Assembly: GCF_030316885.1 (NCBI RefSeq)
Contig: NZ_JASZYQ010000004.1
Span: 372,001 to 436,000 of the forward strand
DNA from: Variovorax jilinensis
Lineage (GTDB): Bacteria > Pseudomonadota > Gammaproteobacteria > Burkholderiales > Burkholderiaceae_C
Direction: 5' to 3'
DNA: 64,000 nt
Shown here: positions 25,766 through 34,984 of the stretch, in pieces
Position numbering within the stretch: the first letter of the stretch is position 1
How the letters are laid out: each line of letters opens with the position of its first letter
Program-made: the position numbers and the translations under genes
The notes under the pieces: generated by a model
What the model was told of the DNA's origin: nothing
Seen by the model: only the letters and a program-made list of their open reading frames with translations
Database searches by the model: none

Positions 25766-27147
25766 GCCTGCCCGCGTCGTCGGCGCCGGCGCAGCCAGCG
25801 GCGCCCTCGCTGACCGCGCGGGTTGCGCGCCGCGTGCTGCTGCCGCTGGGCCTGACCTGGCTCGTGGGCACGGCGCTGGCGCTGGTGGTGGCGAGCTACT
25901 TCACCGAGCAGGCCTTCGATCGCGCGATGCTGGACGATGCCTACCTCGTCTCGGCCAACGTGCGTGCGGGCGAGCGCGGCATCGAGCTGCTGCTGACGCC
26001 GCGCGACCTCTCGAACGTGCTGTTCGACCAGTCGGAGACGGTCTTCTTCGCAGTGCTGCGGCCCGACGGCTCGCTGCTCGCGGGCGATGCCGGCCTCGAT
26101 GCGCCGGCGCCGGTGGACGGTGCACGGCATCGCTTCTCGCGCATCGAGTACCGCGGGCAGCCGTTGCGCGCCGTGGTGCTCAAGCCCGAGGCGGCCACCG
26201 ACTACCGCATCGTGATCGCGCAGTCCACGCGTGCCCGCGCGCTGCTGGTCGAGCAGCTGCTGATCTATTCGCTGGCGCCGCAACTGGTGCTGCTGGCCTT
26301 GCTCGCGGCCTGGCTCTGGCGTGGCATCGAGCGCGAACTGCACCCGCTCGGCGAGCTGCGCCGGACGCTGGAGCAGCGTGCCGCCAGCGACCTCGCGGCG
26401 GTGCCGGTCGCACGCAGTTCGCGCGAACTGGAACAGCTCGGCGACACGCTCAACGCGCTGTTCGATCGGCTGGCGCAGAGCGCCGCGGCGCAGCGCGAAT
26501 TCGCGGGCAACGTCGCGCACGAACTGCGCACGCCGCTGGCCGGCATCCGCGCGCTGGCCGACTACGGCCTCGCGCAGCAGAACCCCGCGGTCTGGCGCGA
26601 ACAGCTGCAGCAGATCGCGCTGAGCCAGGCACGCGCGAGCCACCTGGTCGACCAGCTGCTGGCGCTGGCGCTGGCGGACGAAGGCCGGACCGCGCTGCGG
26701 CGGCAGCCGCTGCGGCTCGACCGGCTGGCGCAGGAGGCGGTGCTGCGGCATCTGGCGCGTGCCGATGCCCAGGGCGTGGACCTCGGCGCCCAGGGGCTCG
26801 AGGAACGCCTGACCGTGCAGGCCGATGCGGCGCTGGTCGAGGGCATCCTCGACAACCTGATCGACAACGCCCTGCGCTACGGCGGGCGCACGATCACGGT
26901 GGAGATCTCGGGCCGCACGCTGAGCGTGGCCGACGACGGCCCGGGCATCGCGCCCGAGGCGCGCGCCGACCTGCTGCAGCGCTGGGCCCAGGGGCCCGCG
27001 GGCCAGAAGCTGGGGCAGGGCGCGGGCCTCGGGCTCGCGATCGTGGCCCGCTACGCCAGGCTGCTCGATGCCCGGCTGGAATTCAGCCAGGCGTCGGAGT
27101 CAGGCGGCCTGCGCGTAAGCCTGCAGTTTCAGGCCAGCGCCGGATAG
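25762..27147 (+). CDS. Sensor histidine kinase (QseC/TctE-like)
   Basis: 461 residues from GTG 25762, overlapping the regulator stop. Two membrane helices (about 25-48 and 165-188) enclose a periplasmic domain of about 115 residues. The H box is NVAHELRTPLAGIRALADYG, and the N and G boxes are LIDNALRYGG, DDGPGIAPEA and GAGLGLAIVARY. The signal is unknown. The last 19 bases overlap the end of the convergent alkene reductase gene. Confidence 0.9.
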   Translation: MSLPASSAPAQPAAPSLTARVARRVLLPLGLTWLVGTALALVVASYFTEQAFDRAMLDDAYLVSANVRAGERGIELLLTPRDLSNVLFDQSETVFFAVLRPDGSLLAGDAGLDAPAPVDGARHRFSRIEYRGQPLRAVVLKPEAATDYRIVIAQSTRARALLVEQLLIYSLAPQLVLLALLAAWLWRGIERELHPLGELRRTLEQRAASDLAAVPVARSSRELEQLGDTLNALFDRLAQSAAAQREFAGNVAHELRTPLAGIRALADYGLAQQNPAVWREQLQQIALSQARASHLVDQLLALALADEGRTALRRQPLRLDRLAQEAVLRHLARADAQGVDLGAQGLEERLTVQADAALVEGILDNLIDNALRYGGRTITVEISGRTLSVADDGPGIAPEARADLLQRWAQGPAGQKLGQGAGLGLAIVARYARLLDARLEFSQASESGGLRVSLQFQASAG

Positions 27148-28232
27148 TCGATGTAGCCCTCGGCGCCGCCGCCGTAGAAGGTGTTCTTGTCCCAGGCGTT
27201 CAGCGGGGCGCCTTCGCGCAGGCGCCGCACCAGGTCCGGGTTCGAGATGAAGGGCTTGCCGAATGCGATCAGGTCGTCGCCTTCCTTGAGCGCCTCTTCG
27301 GCCAGCGGCTTGTCGTAGCCGTTGTTGACCATCCAGGCACCCTTGCCGCCGGCTTCGCGATACGCGGCCTTGAGTGCCTCGTAGTCGAAGGGGCGGTCGT
27401 CGATCTCGCGCGGGCCGCCGGTGGCGCCCTCGATCACGTGGATGTAGGCCAGGCCCAGCGGTGCCAGCTGGCGCACCACGTAGTCGAACAGCGGCTGCGG
27501 ATCGGCATCGTGGGCGTCGTTGGCCGGCGTGACCGGCGACAACCGGATGCCGGTGCGGCCGCCGCCGACCGCGTCGACCACCGCGCGCGTGGCCTCGAGC
27601 AGCAGGCGGGCGCGGTTCTCGATGCTGCCGCCGTAGTCGTCGGTGCGCTTGTTGCTGCCGGTCTTGAGGAACTGATCGAGCAGGTAGCCGTTGGCACCGT
27701 GCAGCTCGACGCCGTCGAAGCCCGCGGTTTCCACCGCGTTGCGGGCCGCCACCGCGAAGGCGTGGACGATGCCGGGAATCTCGGCGGCGTCGAGCGCGCG
27801 CGGCTCCGAGGTGGCGACGAAGGTCGGCACGCCGTCCTTGATCAGCACGGTCTTGGTCTTGGCCGTGATCGCCGAGGGCGCCACCGGCTTGCCGTTGTCG
27901 GGCTGCAGCTCGGTGTGCGAGACGCGGCCCACGTGCCAGAGCTGGACCACGATCTTGCCGCCTTCCTTGTGCACCGCGTCGGTCACCTGCTTCCAGGCAT
28001 CGAGCTGCTCGGTGCCGTAGAGGCCGGGCACGTCCGCATAGCCCTGGCCCTGATGGCTGATCGCGGTCGCCTCGGTGATCAGCAGGCCGGCCGACGCGCG
28101 CTGGGCGTAGTAGGTGGCCGTGATGTCGCGCGGGATCGCGTTGGGCGAGCGATTGCGCGTGAGCGGCGCCATCACGATGCGGTTGCCGAGTGCGAGGTCG
28201 CCGGCCTGGACGGGATCGAAGAGGGAGCTCAT
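27129..28232 (-). CDS. nemA: Alkene reductase, Old Yellow Enzyme family
   Basis: 367 residues. FMN-dependent OYE features are present: MAPLTRNRS at the start, the substrate-binding motif VQLWHVGRVSH, GVELHGANGYLLDQF and a late FGKPFISNPDLV. NemA-type enzymes reduce N-ethylmaleimide, nitro esters and activated alkenes with NAD(P)H in the cytosol. The gene symbol is by family resemblance. It is divergent from the MFS transporter gene, and no regulator (such as nemR) is adjacent. Confidence 0.9.
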   Translation of the reverse strand: MSSLFDPVQAGDLALGNRIVMAPLTRNRSPNAIPRDITATYYAQRASAGLLITEATAISHQGQGYADVPGLYGTEQLDAWKQVTDAVHKEGGKIVVQLWHVGRVSHTELQPDNGKPVAPSAITAKTKTVLIKDGVPTFVATSEPRALDAAEIPGIVHAFAVAARNAVETAGFDGVELHGANGYLLDQFLKTGSNKRTDDYGGSIENRARLLLEATRAVVDAVGGGRTGIRLSPVTPANDAHDADPQPLFDYVVRQLAPLGLAYIHVIEGATGGPREIDDRPFDYEALKAAYREAGGKGAWMVNNGYDKPLAEEALKEGDDLIAFGKPFISNPDLVRRLREGAPLNAWDKNTFYGGGAEGYIDYPALA

Positions 28233-28358
28233 GAATGGGGTCTGCCTTGCGGGCTGGTGGAGTGGAGAGAACGCGCAAGCCTAATCGGCGTGCTGCAACC
28301 CTGCTGTCGCGGGGTTGTCGTGTTGCTGCTAGGCATTGCAGCAGAATGCACGGGCCCC

Positions 28359-29591
28359 ATGCCAGCGACCCCCGTCACGCTCACCACGCCCCAGGCCCTC
28401 CGGCTGGCGCTGGCGCTGTCGCTCGGGGCCGCCGTGTCGCTCGGCATCACGCGCTTTTCCTATGGCCTGCTGCTGCCGCCGATGCGCGCCGACCTGGGCT
28501 GGAGCTACGCGCTGGCCGGTGGCATGAACACCGCCAATGCCGCGGGCTACCTGCTCGGCGCCCTGGTGACGCCGGCGCTGATGCGGCGCCTCGGCGCCGT
28601 GCGGCTGCTGGTGGGCGGCGCGGTGGCGGCCAGCCTCTTCATGGCGGCGAGCGGCTTCTTCACCTCGGCGCCCGCGCTGCTGCTGCAGCGACTGCTGGCG
28701 GGCCTCGCGAGCGCCTGGGTGTTCGTCGCCGGCGGCCTGCTGGCGGCACGGCTTGGCACCCTGCAGCCGGGGCAGGCCGGCTTCCTCCTCGGCATCTACT
28801 ATGGCGGCACCGGCTTCGGCATCACGCTGTCGGCGCTGCTGGTGCCCTTCGTGCTGCAGCAGGCGGCGGCCAGTGCGCACGGCTGGGCCTGGGCCTGGTG
28901 GGCGCTTGCGCTGGCGAGCTTCGCGGCGACCGCGGTGCTGGCCTTCGCGGTGCGGGCGATGCCACGCGACGGCGGCCAGCCGGCGGCCCCGGCGGCATCG
29001 CCGGATTCGCGGGCGGGTGGCGATGGTGCGGGCGGTGCGGGGTCGGTGCTGCGGCGCTTCGCATGGGCGCTCGGCGGCTATGGGCTCTTTGGTGCCGGCT
29101 ACATCGGCTACATGACCTTCGTGATCGCGCTGCTGCGCGAGCAGGGTGCGCAGCCCGGCGACATCACGCTCTTCTATGCGCTGCTCGGCGTCGCCTGCGT
29201 GGCTTCGTCGCGGCTCTGGGCCGGCCTGCTGGACCGCTACCGCGGGGGCGGCCCGCAGGCGCTGCTCAACACGCTGCTGGGCGCGGCGACGCTGCTGGCC
29301 GTGCTGAGCCCGGCCTGGCCCGTGACGCTGGTCTCGGGCCTGATGTTCGGAGGGGTGTTCCTGTCGGTGGTGGCGTCGACCACGGCCCTGGTGCGGCACA
29401 ACCTGCCGGCGGCGCAGTGGGCGACCGGCATCAGCGCCTTCACGATCGTGTTCGCGCTGGGCCAGATCGTGGGGCCCACGGTCACGGGCTGGATCTCCGA
29501 TGGCCCGGGCGGGCTGGCCGGCGGCCTCGTGGCCTCGGCCCTCACGCTGTGGGCGGGGGCGCTGCTGGCGTGGCGCCAGCGCGGCGCGTAG
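28359..29591 (+). CDS. YbfB/YjiJ-family MFS transporter
   Basis: 410 residues with 12 predicted membrane helices. The start at ATG 28359 gives a short N-terminus before the first helix, where the signature RFSYGLLLPPMRADLGW lies. Helix-linked motifs (LLGIYYGGTGFGITLSALLVP, TGISAFTIVFALGQIVGP) fit this family, whose substrates are not defined. The central loop (about 205-230) is a long Pro/Ala/Gly-rich segment. It shares an upstream region of about 126 bases with the divergent alkene reductase gene. Confidence 0.85.
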   Translation: MPATPVTLTTPQALRLALALSLGAAVSLGITRFSYGLLLPPMRADLGWSYALAGGMNTANAAGYLLGALVTPALMRRLGAVRLLVGGAVAASLFMAASGFFTSAPALLLQRLLAGLASAWVFVAGGLLAARLGTLQPGQAGFLLGIYYGGTGFGITLSALLVPFVLQQAAASAHGWAWAWWALALASFAATAVLAFAVRAMPRDGGQPAAPAASPDSRAGGDGAGGAGSVLRRFAWALGGYGLFGAGYIGYMTFVIALLREQGAQPGDITLFYALLGVACVASSRLWAGLLDRYRGGGPQALLNTLLGAATLLAVLSPAWPVTLVSGLMFGGVFLSVVASTTALVRHNLPAAQWATGISAFTIVFALGQIVGPTVTGWISDGPGGLAGGLVASALTLWAGALLAWRQRGA

Positions 29592-29632
29592 CCACCCGGC
29601 TCCCCGCAACTTCGCGCCGGCCGGGGCCTACT

Positions 29633-30241
29633 TCACTTCACCAGGCCTTCGGCCTTGAGCGCTTCCTGCACGCCGGGACGCGCGCCGACGCGTGCATGCC
29701 AGGCATTGACGTTCGCGAAGCCCGACAGGTCGACGCCCGTGGGCTTGGCCCAGTTGGTGACCGTGAAGAGGTAGCCGTCGGCGACGCTGAAGTGCTCGCC
29801 CATCAGGTACTCCTTGTCGGCCAGCTGGCCGTCGAGCCACTCGAAACGCGACTTGAGCTTGGCCTTGGAAATCTCCTTGGCTTCCTCGGGCATGGCCGGG
29901 TTGAACAGCGGCGAGAAGCCCTTGTGGATCTCGGTGCCGATGAAGGTCAGCCATTCCTGCAGGCGGTAGCGCTGCATCGTGCCGTTGGCCGGTGCGAGGT
30001 TCTTGGTCGGGGCGAGGTCGGCGATGTACTGCACGATCGCGGGGCCTTCGCGCAGGCGGGTGCCGTCGTCGAGCTCGAGCATCGGCACATAGCCGAGCGG
30101 GTTGATGCCGTAGTAGTCGGTGCCGTCCTGCAGCTTGTGGCTCTTGGTGCTCGCGAGCACGGGCTCGAAGGCCAGGCCGGCTTCGCGCAGCGCGATATGG
30201 GGCGACAGCGAACAGGCGCCGGGCGAGTAGTAGAGCTTCAT
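29633..30241 (-). CDS. gstA: Glutathione S-transferase (GstA/beta class)
   Basis: 202 residues. The N-terminal thioredoxin-like domain begins MKLYYSPGACSLSPHIALRE, with the catalytic Cys and neighbouring Ser of beta-class GSTs. The cis-Pro block GYVPMLELDDG and the glutathione-binding REGPAIVQYIADL follow. The C-terminal helical domain contains FSVADGYLFTVTNW. It conjugates glutathione to electrophiles or reduces peroxides in the cytosol. It converges on the MFS gene and stands alone on its strand. Confidence 0.92.
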   Translation of the reverse strand: MKLYYSPGACSLSPHIALREAGLAFEPVLASTKSHKLQDGTDYYGINPLGYVPMLELDDGTRLREGPAIVQYIADLAPTKNLAPANGTMQRYRLQEWLTFIGTEIHKGFSPLFNPAMPEEAKEISKAKLKSRFEWLDGQLADKEYLMGEHFSVADGYLFTVTNWAKPTGVDLSGFANVNAWHARVGARPGVQEALKAEGLVK

Positions 30242-30431
30242 TCTTAGGATCTCCAGTGGTTGTATCGGATGCGAGGCGCGCCTCGCGGCGTGCGGCCATG
30301 GATGCTAGCCGTTTCGCGGCGAGGCGGTTGTCCTACGGCGGCTTGCGCGAGGCGACTATGCGGCATCGCCGGCGTACTTTTTAGACTTCCACAACCGGGG
30401 CGTTCGCCCCTTCCTCACAAGGAGTTCACTC

Positions 30432-30617
30432 ATGTTGAAGTACGCCATCGTGTTCGCGGTCGTCTCGCTGATTGCCGGTGCCCTGGGCTTCGGCGGTGTG
30501 GCGGCCGGGGCGGCCGGCATTGCCAAGGTGCTGTTCGGCCTGTTCCTGATCCTCGCGGTGATCTTCCTCGTGCTGGCAGCACTGGGCGTGGGCGCCGTCA
30601 AGAAAGCACTGGACTGA
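30432..30617 (+). CDS. DUF1328 small membrane protein (YtjA family)
   Basis: 61 residues, nearly all hydrophobic, with two membrane helices separated by a Gly/Ala-rich turn ([20 protein letters not shown]). The start [19 protein letters not shown] is typical of the UPF0391/DUF1328 family. Members are often stress-induced; the function is unknown. A clear AAGGAG ribosome site precedes the ATG. The transglutaminase-like gene begins 5 bases after its stop. Confidence 0.9.
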   Translation: MLKYAIVFAVVSLIAGALGFGGVAAGAAGIAKVLFGLFLILAVIFLVLAALGVGAVKKALD

Positions 30618-30622
30618 GCGCC

Positions 30623-31546
30623 ATGCATTTTTCCCACGTGGACGCGGTCCTCGAATACGAGGTGTCCGCGCCCTCGCACCTGCTGCTCAACATCGAGGCC
30701 GCGCGCAGCGGCGCCCAGGCGCTGGTGAGCGAGGACCTGGTGATCGAGCCGCCGGTGGAGATGCAGGCCTTCTGCGACGAGAGCAGTGGCAACCGCTTCG
30801 TGCGCTTCGATGCCAAGCCGGGGCCGCTGCGCATTCGCTACCGGGCGCACGTGCAGCGCTCTCATGTAGAGACTCCGAATGACCTGGCGGAGGTGCCGGT
30901 CAACGAGGTGCCGCACGAGGTCCTGCACTACCTGATGCCGAGCCGCTACTGCGAATCCGACCTGATGGCGCGTTGCGCGGTGCAGCTCTTCGGCGATCTG
31001 CCGCCGGGCATCGGCCGGGTGCAGGCGATCGTCGACTGGATTCACGAAAGCATCACCTACGAGCCCGGCAGCAGCGATTCGACCACCACCGCGAGCGAAG
31101 TGTTCGTCGAGCGGGCCGGGGTCTGCCGCGACTTCGCACACCTGGGAATCACCTTCTGCCGGGCGCTGAACATACCGGCGCGCCTGGTCGTCGGCTATGT
31201 GTGGTTCGACGAGCCACCTCAGGATTTCCATGCGGTCTTCGAGGCCTGGATCGGTGGCCAATGGGTGCTGTTCGACCCGACGCGCATGGCCCCGGTGGAC
31301 CGTCTGGTGCGGGTCGGTACCGGTCGCGATGCCAAGGACGTGGCCTTCTGTACCATCTTCGGCCCGGTGCGTATGACGGGGAAGACGATCGAAGTGCGCG
31401 AGATGCAAGACGAACGCGGCGTGAAGCCGGCAGATCCGCCAAAGGCCACCGGGCAGATCGTGGGCATCGAGAAGCCCGTGCCCGTGACGAACGATCCGGG
31501 CGATTCGCGACAGGATTCGGCGCACGAGGTCGTGGTCACGGACTGA
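30623..31546 (+). CDS. Transglutaminase-like domain protein
   Basis: 307 residues from ATG 30623. An N-terminal beta-rich domain (about 1-115) precedes a transglutaminase-like core with the triad in order: Cys in ERAGVCRDFAHL, His in PQDFHAVFEAWI and Asp in LFDPTRMAP. No signal peptide is visible, so it is probably cytosolic, as in other bacterial members next to stress genes. The last 40 residues are Pro/Asp-rich and unconserved. Such proteins are usually cysteine peptidases or amide hydrolases rather than cross-linkers. It follows the DUF1328 gene by 5 bases. Confidence 0.85.
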   Translation: MHFSHVDAVLEYEVSAPSHLLLNIEAARSGAQALVSEDLVIEPPVEMQAFCDESSGNRFVRFDAKPGPLRIRYRAHVQRSHVETPNDLAEVPVNEVPHEVLHYLMPSRYCESDLMARCAVQLFGDLPPGIGRVQAIVDWIHESITYEPGSSDSTTTASEVFVERAGVCRDFAHLGITFCRALNIPARLVVGYVWFDEPPQDFHAVFEAWIGGQWVLFDPTRMAPVDRLVRVGTGRDAKDVAFCTIFGPVRMTGKTIEVREMQDERGVKPADPPKATGQIVGIEKPVPVTNDPGDSRQDSAHEVVVTD

Positions 31547-31563
31547 GGCCTTGCAACCCTGAT

Positions 31564-31588
31564 CGATGCTATCGAAAAGATAGCATCG
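31564..31588. repeat. Short hairpin with 10-base arms
   Basis: CGATGCTATC (31564-31573) and GATAGCATCG (31579-31588) are perfectly complementary around the loop GAAAA. No T run follows on the plus strand, so it is not a classic terminator. It lies in the 174-base gap between the transglutaminase-like gene and mnmG. Short GCTATC/GATAGC hairpins are common between genes in Comamonadaceae; that comparison is from memory. Confidence 0.6.
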
Positions 31589-31720
31589 GATTCAACGGGG
31601 GATGGGGCCGGGAAGAATCGATCGAAGCGGGCTGCTTGCCCCTCGGGCAGTACGATGGGCCGTCCCCGATTAAAATTGTTGCCCCCCTTCCGAGAGCGCA
31701 CGCGTGGTGCGCCCCATTCC

Positions 31721-33673
31721 ATGCTGTACCCCGAAGAATTCGATGTGATCGTCGTCGGCGGCGGCCATGCCGGCACCGAAGCCGCGCTGGCCTCCGCGCG
31801 CATGGGAGCGCGCACGCTGCTGCTGACGCACAACATCGAGACCCTGGGCCAGATGAGCTGCAACCCCTCGATTGGTGGCATCGGCAAGGGCCATCTGGTG
31901 AAGGAAGTCGATGCGCTGGGCGGCGCCATGGCGATCGCCACCGATGAGGGCGGCATCCAGTTTCGCGTGTTGAACTCCAGCAAGGGGCCGGCGGTGCGCG
32001 CCACCCGGGCGCAGGCCGACCGCGTGCTCTACAAGGCGGCGATCCGGCGCCGGCTCGAGAACCAGCCCAACCTGTCGCTGTTTCAGCAGGCGGTCGACGA
32101 TCTGATGATCGAAGGCGATCGCGTCGTGGGTGCGATCACGCAGGTGGGCATTTCCTTTCGGGCGCGCACAGTGGTGCTCACCGCGGGCACCTTTCTCGAC
32201 GGCCGCATTCATGTCGGGCTCGACAACTACCAGGCGGGTCGCGCAGGCGATCCGCCCGCGGTGAGCCTTTCCGCGCGCCTGAAGGAGCTCAAGTTGCCTC
32301 AGGGCCGGCTGAAGACTGGCACGCCGCCGCGCCTGGACGGGCGCAGCATCGACTTCACGAAGTGCGTCGAGCAGCCGGGCGACGGCATGCCGGGCGGGGC
32401 AGGGCCGATGACCGTGTTCAGCTTCATGGGCAGCAAGGAAATGCATCCGCAGCAGGTGCCGTGCTGGATCACGAACACCAATGCCCGCACCCACGACATC
32501 ATCCGCTCGGGCTTCGACCGCAGCCCGATGTTCATGGGCAAGATCGACGGCATCGGGCCGCGCTACTGCCCGAGCGTGGAAGACAAGATCAACCGCTTTG
32601 CCGACAAGGAAAGTCACCAGATCTTCCTGGAGCCCGAAGGCCTGACCACCAACGAGTTCTATCCCAACGGCATTTCGACCAGCCTGCCGTTCGACATCCA
32701 GTACCAGCTCGTCCGCTCGATGGCCGGCCTCGAGAACGCCCACATCCTGCGGCCCGGCTACGCGATCGAATACGACTACTTCGACCCGCGCGAGCTGCGC
32801 AGCAGTTTCGAGACGCGCGCCATCAAGGGTCTGTTCTTTGCCGGGCAGATCAACGGCACCACGGGTTACGAAGAGGCGGCCGCCCAGGGCCTGTTCGCGG
32901 GCATCAACGCGGCGCTCCAGTGCCGTGGCGAAGAGGCCTGGCTGCCGCGCCGCGACGAGGCCTATCTGGGCGTGCTCGTCGACGACCTGATCACCAAGGG
33001 CGTCACCGAGCCCTACCGCATGTTCACGAGCCGGGCCGAATTCCGGTTGCAACTGCGTGAAGACAATGCCGACATGCGCCTGACCGAAGCCGGGCGCAAG
33101 CTGGGCCTGGTCGACGATGCACGCTGGGATGCGTTCTCTCGCAAGCGCGACGCTGTTTCACGTGAAACAGAGCGCCTGCGGTCGATCTGGGTGAATCCGC
33201 GGAATCTGCCCGCAGCTGAGTCCGAGCGTGTTCTCGGCAAGGCGATCGAGCATGAATACAACCTCGGCGACCTGCTGCGCCGCCCCAACGTCAATTACGA
33301 ATCGCTGATGTCGCTGGACGGCGGCAAGTACGCCGCCGCCGAAGCGCTGGGCCCGACCGAAGTCGAGCAGATCGAGATTGCGGCCAAGTATTCGGGCTAC
33401 ATCGATCGCCAGCACGACGAGGTGCAGCGCGCGGCTCATTTCGAGAATCTTCGGCTGCCCGAGAGCTTCGACTATGGCCAGGTCAAGGCACTGAGCTTCG
33501 AGGTGAGGCAAAAGCTGGCGAAGCATCGGCCCGAGACGCTCGGGATGGCTTCACGGATCTCGGGTGTGACGCCGGCGGCGATTTCCCTGCTGATGATCCA
33601 TCTGCGCAAGGGTGGGCACCAGGCCTTCTCGGGTGCGCAAGCTGCCGTCGCCGAAGTCCCTGTCGTCGAATGA
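31721..33673 (+). CDS. mnmG: tRNA uridine-5-carboxymethylaminomethyl modification enzyme MnmG (GidA)
   Basis: 650 residues from ATG 31721. FAD-binding [10 protein letters not shown] lies near the start, then [23 protein letters not shown], the family stretch [12 protein letters not shown], a catalytic Cys region ([13 protein letters not shown]) and the C-terminal [15 protein letters not shown] block. With MnmE it installs the cmnm5U34 modification in the wobble position of several tRNAs. The coding region carries a 16-base parS-like palindrome at 33154-33169, encoding VSRET. It overlaps rsmG by ATGA and opens the mnmG-rsmG-parAB block. Confidence 0.96.
   Translation: MLYPEEFDVIVVGGGHAGTEAALASARMGARTLLLTHNIETLGQMSCNPSIGGIGKGHLVKEVDALGGAMAIATDEGGIQFRVLNSSKGPAVRATRAQADRVLYKAAIRRRLENQPNLSLFQQAVDDLMIEGDRVVGAITQVGISFRARTVVLTAGTFLDGRIHVGLDNYQAGRAGDPPAVSLSARLKELKLPQGRLKTGTPPRLDGRSIDFTKCVEQPGDGMPGGAGPMTVFSFMGSKEMHPQQVPCWITNTNARTHDIIRSGFDRSPMFMGKIDGIGPRYCPSVEDKINRFADKESHQIFLEPEGLTTNEFYPNGISTSLPFDIQYQLVRSMAGLENAHILRPGYAIEYDYFDPRELRSSFETRAIKGLFFAGQINGTTGYEEAAAQGLFAGINAALQCRGEEAWLPRRDEAYLGVLVDDLITKGVTEPYRMFTSRAEFRLQLREDNADMRLTEAGRKLGLVDDARWDAFSRKRDAVSRETERLRSIWVNPRNLPAAESERVLGKAIEHEYNLGDLLRRPNVNYESLMSLDGGKYAAAEALGPTEVEQIEIAAKYSGYIDRQHDEVQRAAHFENLRLPESFDYGQVKALSFEVRQKLAKHRPETLGMASRISGVTPAAISLLMIHLRKGGHQAFSGAQAAVAEVPVVE
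33154..33169. promoter_or_regulatory. parS: parS centromere site, perfect palindrome, inside mnmG
   Basis: TGTTTCACGTGAAACA equals the widely conserved chromosomal parS consensus bound by ParB. It lies within the mnmG coding frame. parA and parB follow at 34985 and 36437. Confidence 0.9.
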
Positions 33674-34308
33674 GCGAGGCCGTGCAGTTGCGCGAAGGCG
33701 CTGCCCGTCTGGGCCTGAAGTTGAGCGGCCCACAGTGCGAGCAATTGCTGGCCTATGGCGCGCTCATTCTCAAATGGAACAGGGTCTACAACCTCACGGC
33801 GCTGCGGGACCCTGCGAGCGTGATGACGCACCACCTGCTCGATTCGCTCGCGGTCATCGAGCCGCTTCGGCGGCAGCATCCTGGCGCAGGGAATCTGCTC
33901 GATGTGGGTGCCGGTGCCGGTCTGCCGGGTGTCGTGATTGCGATCCTCCGCGAGGACATCTCAGTGACCTGTCTCGATGCGGTGGCGAAGAAGGCGGCCT
34001 TCGTGCAACAGGTGGCTTCCGAACTGGGCCTCAAGAACCTGCGCGGCCTGCATGCGAGGGTCGAGCAGCTCTCGGGCAGCTACGAACTGATCAGCTCGCG
34101 CGCCTTTGCTTCGCTGGCCGACTTCGTGACAGGCTCGCACCAGCTGCTCGCACCGGGCGGCGTCTGGATGGCGATGAAGGGCAGGGCGCCGGATGACGAA
34201 ATCGCCCAATTGCCGCGACAGGCTGAGGTGTTCCACGTGGAACAACTGTCCGTTCCGGGTCTCGACGCCGAGCGCTGCATCGTCTGGATGCGAAAACCTG
34301 CCGCGTGA
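33670..34308 (+). CDS. rsmG: 16S rRNA (guanine-527-N7) methyltransferase RsmG (GidB)
   Basis: 212 residues starting at ATG 33670, overlapping the mnmG stop. SAM-binding features include [32 protein letters not shown] and a [11 protein letters not shown] block. It methylates G527 of 16S rRNA; loss confers low-level streptomycin resistance in other bacteria. A second parS-like palindrome (34229-34244) lies near its 3' end, encoding the VFHVEQ segment. Confidence 0.95.
   Translation: MSEAVQLREGAARLGLKLSGPQCEQLLAYGALILKWNRVYNLTALRDPASVMTHHLLDSLAVIEPLRRQHPGAGNLLDVGAGAGLPGVVIAILREDISVTCLDAVAKKAAFVQQVASELGLKNLRGLHARVEQLSGSYELISSRAFASLADFVTGSHQLLAPGGVWMAMKGRAPDDEIAQLPRQAEVFHVEQLSVPGLDAERCIVWMRKPAA
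34229..34244. promoter_or_regulatory. parS: parS-like site, variant palindrome, inside rsmG
   Basis: TGTTCCACGTGGAACA is a perfect 16-base palindrome differing from the mnmG copy at one symmetric pair (TTCCAC for TTTCAC). This variant is a known ParB target in several proteobacteria. It lies 756 bases before parA. Confidence 0.85.
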
Positions 34309-34368
34309 GCGGCGTCCCTCGCGTCGACCTCGCTTAGACTCGACGCACTCCCATTCAAGGCAAATTCC

Positions 34369-34983
34369 ATGTTCGGCATCGCTGATTACGGCGCGTTCGT
34401 CGCGGCCATCGTCCTGTTTCTCGCGATTCCCGGGCCTGGCAACCTCGCGCTGATCACCTCGACCGGCAAGGGTGGCGTGCGTGGCGGGCTGGCGGCCACC
34501 CTGGGCTTGATCCTCGGCGACCAGGTGCTCATGTGGGCCGCCGTGGCGGGTGTGGCGGCCCTGCTGGCTGCCTATCCAGCCGCCTTCAGCGCAGTGCAGT
34601 GGCTGGGTGCGGCCTATCTGGCGTGGCTCGGCTATCGGATGATCCGTGCCAAGCCCGGCGCTGCGCCCATCCTGAACATCCGCCCGCGCCAGTACCTGCA
34701 GCAGGCCTTCGCCATCACCTTGCTTAATCCGAAGGCAATCGTCTTCTACATGGCCTTCTTTCCGCTGTTCATCGATCCCACACGGCACCTGGGCTTCCCG
34801 ACTTTTGCCGCGATGGCAGCCACGATCGCATTCCTGACCTTTCTCTACGGCCTGATCGTGACCTTCCTGACCTACTTCCTGGCCGAGCGCCTGCGCGCCA
34901 ATCCGCGCATCTCGGGCATGCTCGGCAAGCTCGCGGGCGTGTTCCTGATCGCTTTCGGTTTCAAGCTCGCCATCTCGCGCTGA
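34369..34983 (+). CDS. LysE/RhtB-family amino-acid exporter
   Basis: 204 residues with six hydrophobic segments. The family start PGPGNLALITSTGKGGVRGGLAATLG and the later QAFAITLLNPKAIVFYMAFFPLF are clear. Members export amino acids or homoserine lactones across the inner membrane; the substrate here is unknown. The gene sits between rsmG and parA with 1 base before the parA start, so it is likely in the same transcript. Confidence 0.9.
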   Translation: MFGIADYGAFVAAIVLFLAIPGPGNLALITSTGKGGVRGGLAATLGLILGDQVLMWAAVAGVAALLAAYPAAFSAVQWLGAAYLAWLGYRMIRAKPGAAPILNIRPRQYLQQAFAITLLNPKAIVFYMAFFPLFIDPTRHLGFPTFAAMAATIAFLTFLYGLIVTFLTYFLAERLRANPRISGMLGKLAGVFLIAFGFKLAISR

Positions 34984-34984
34984 A

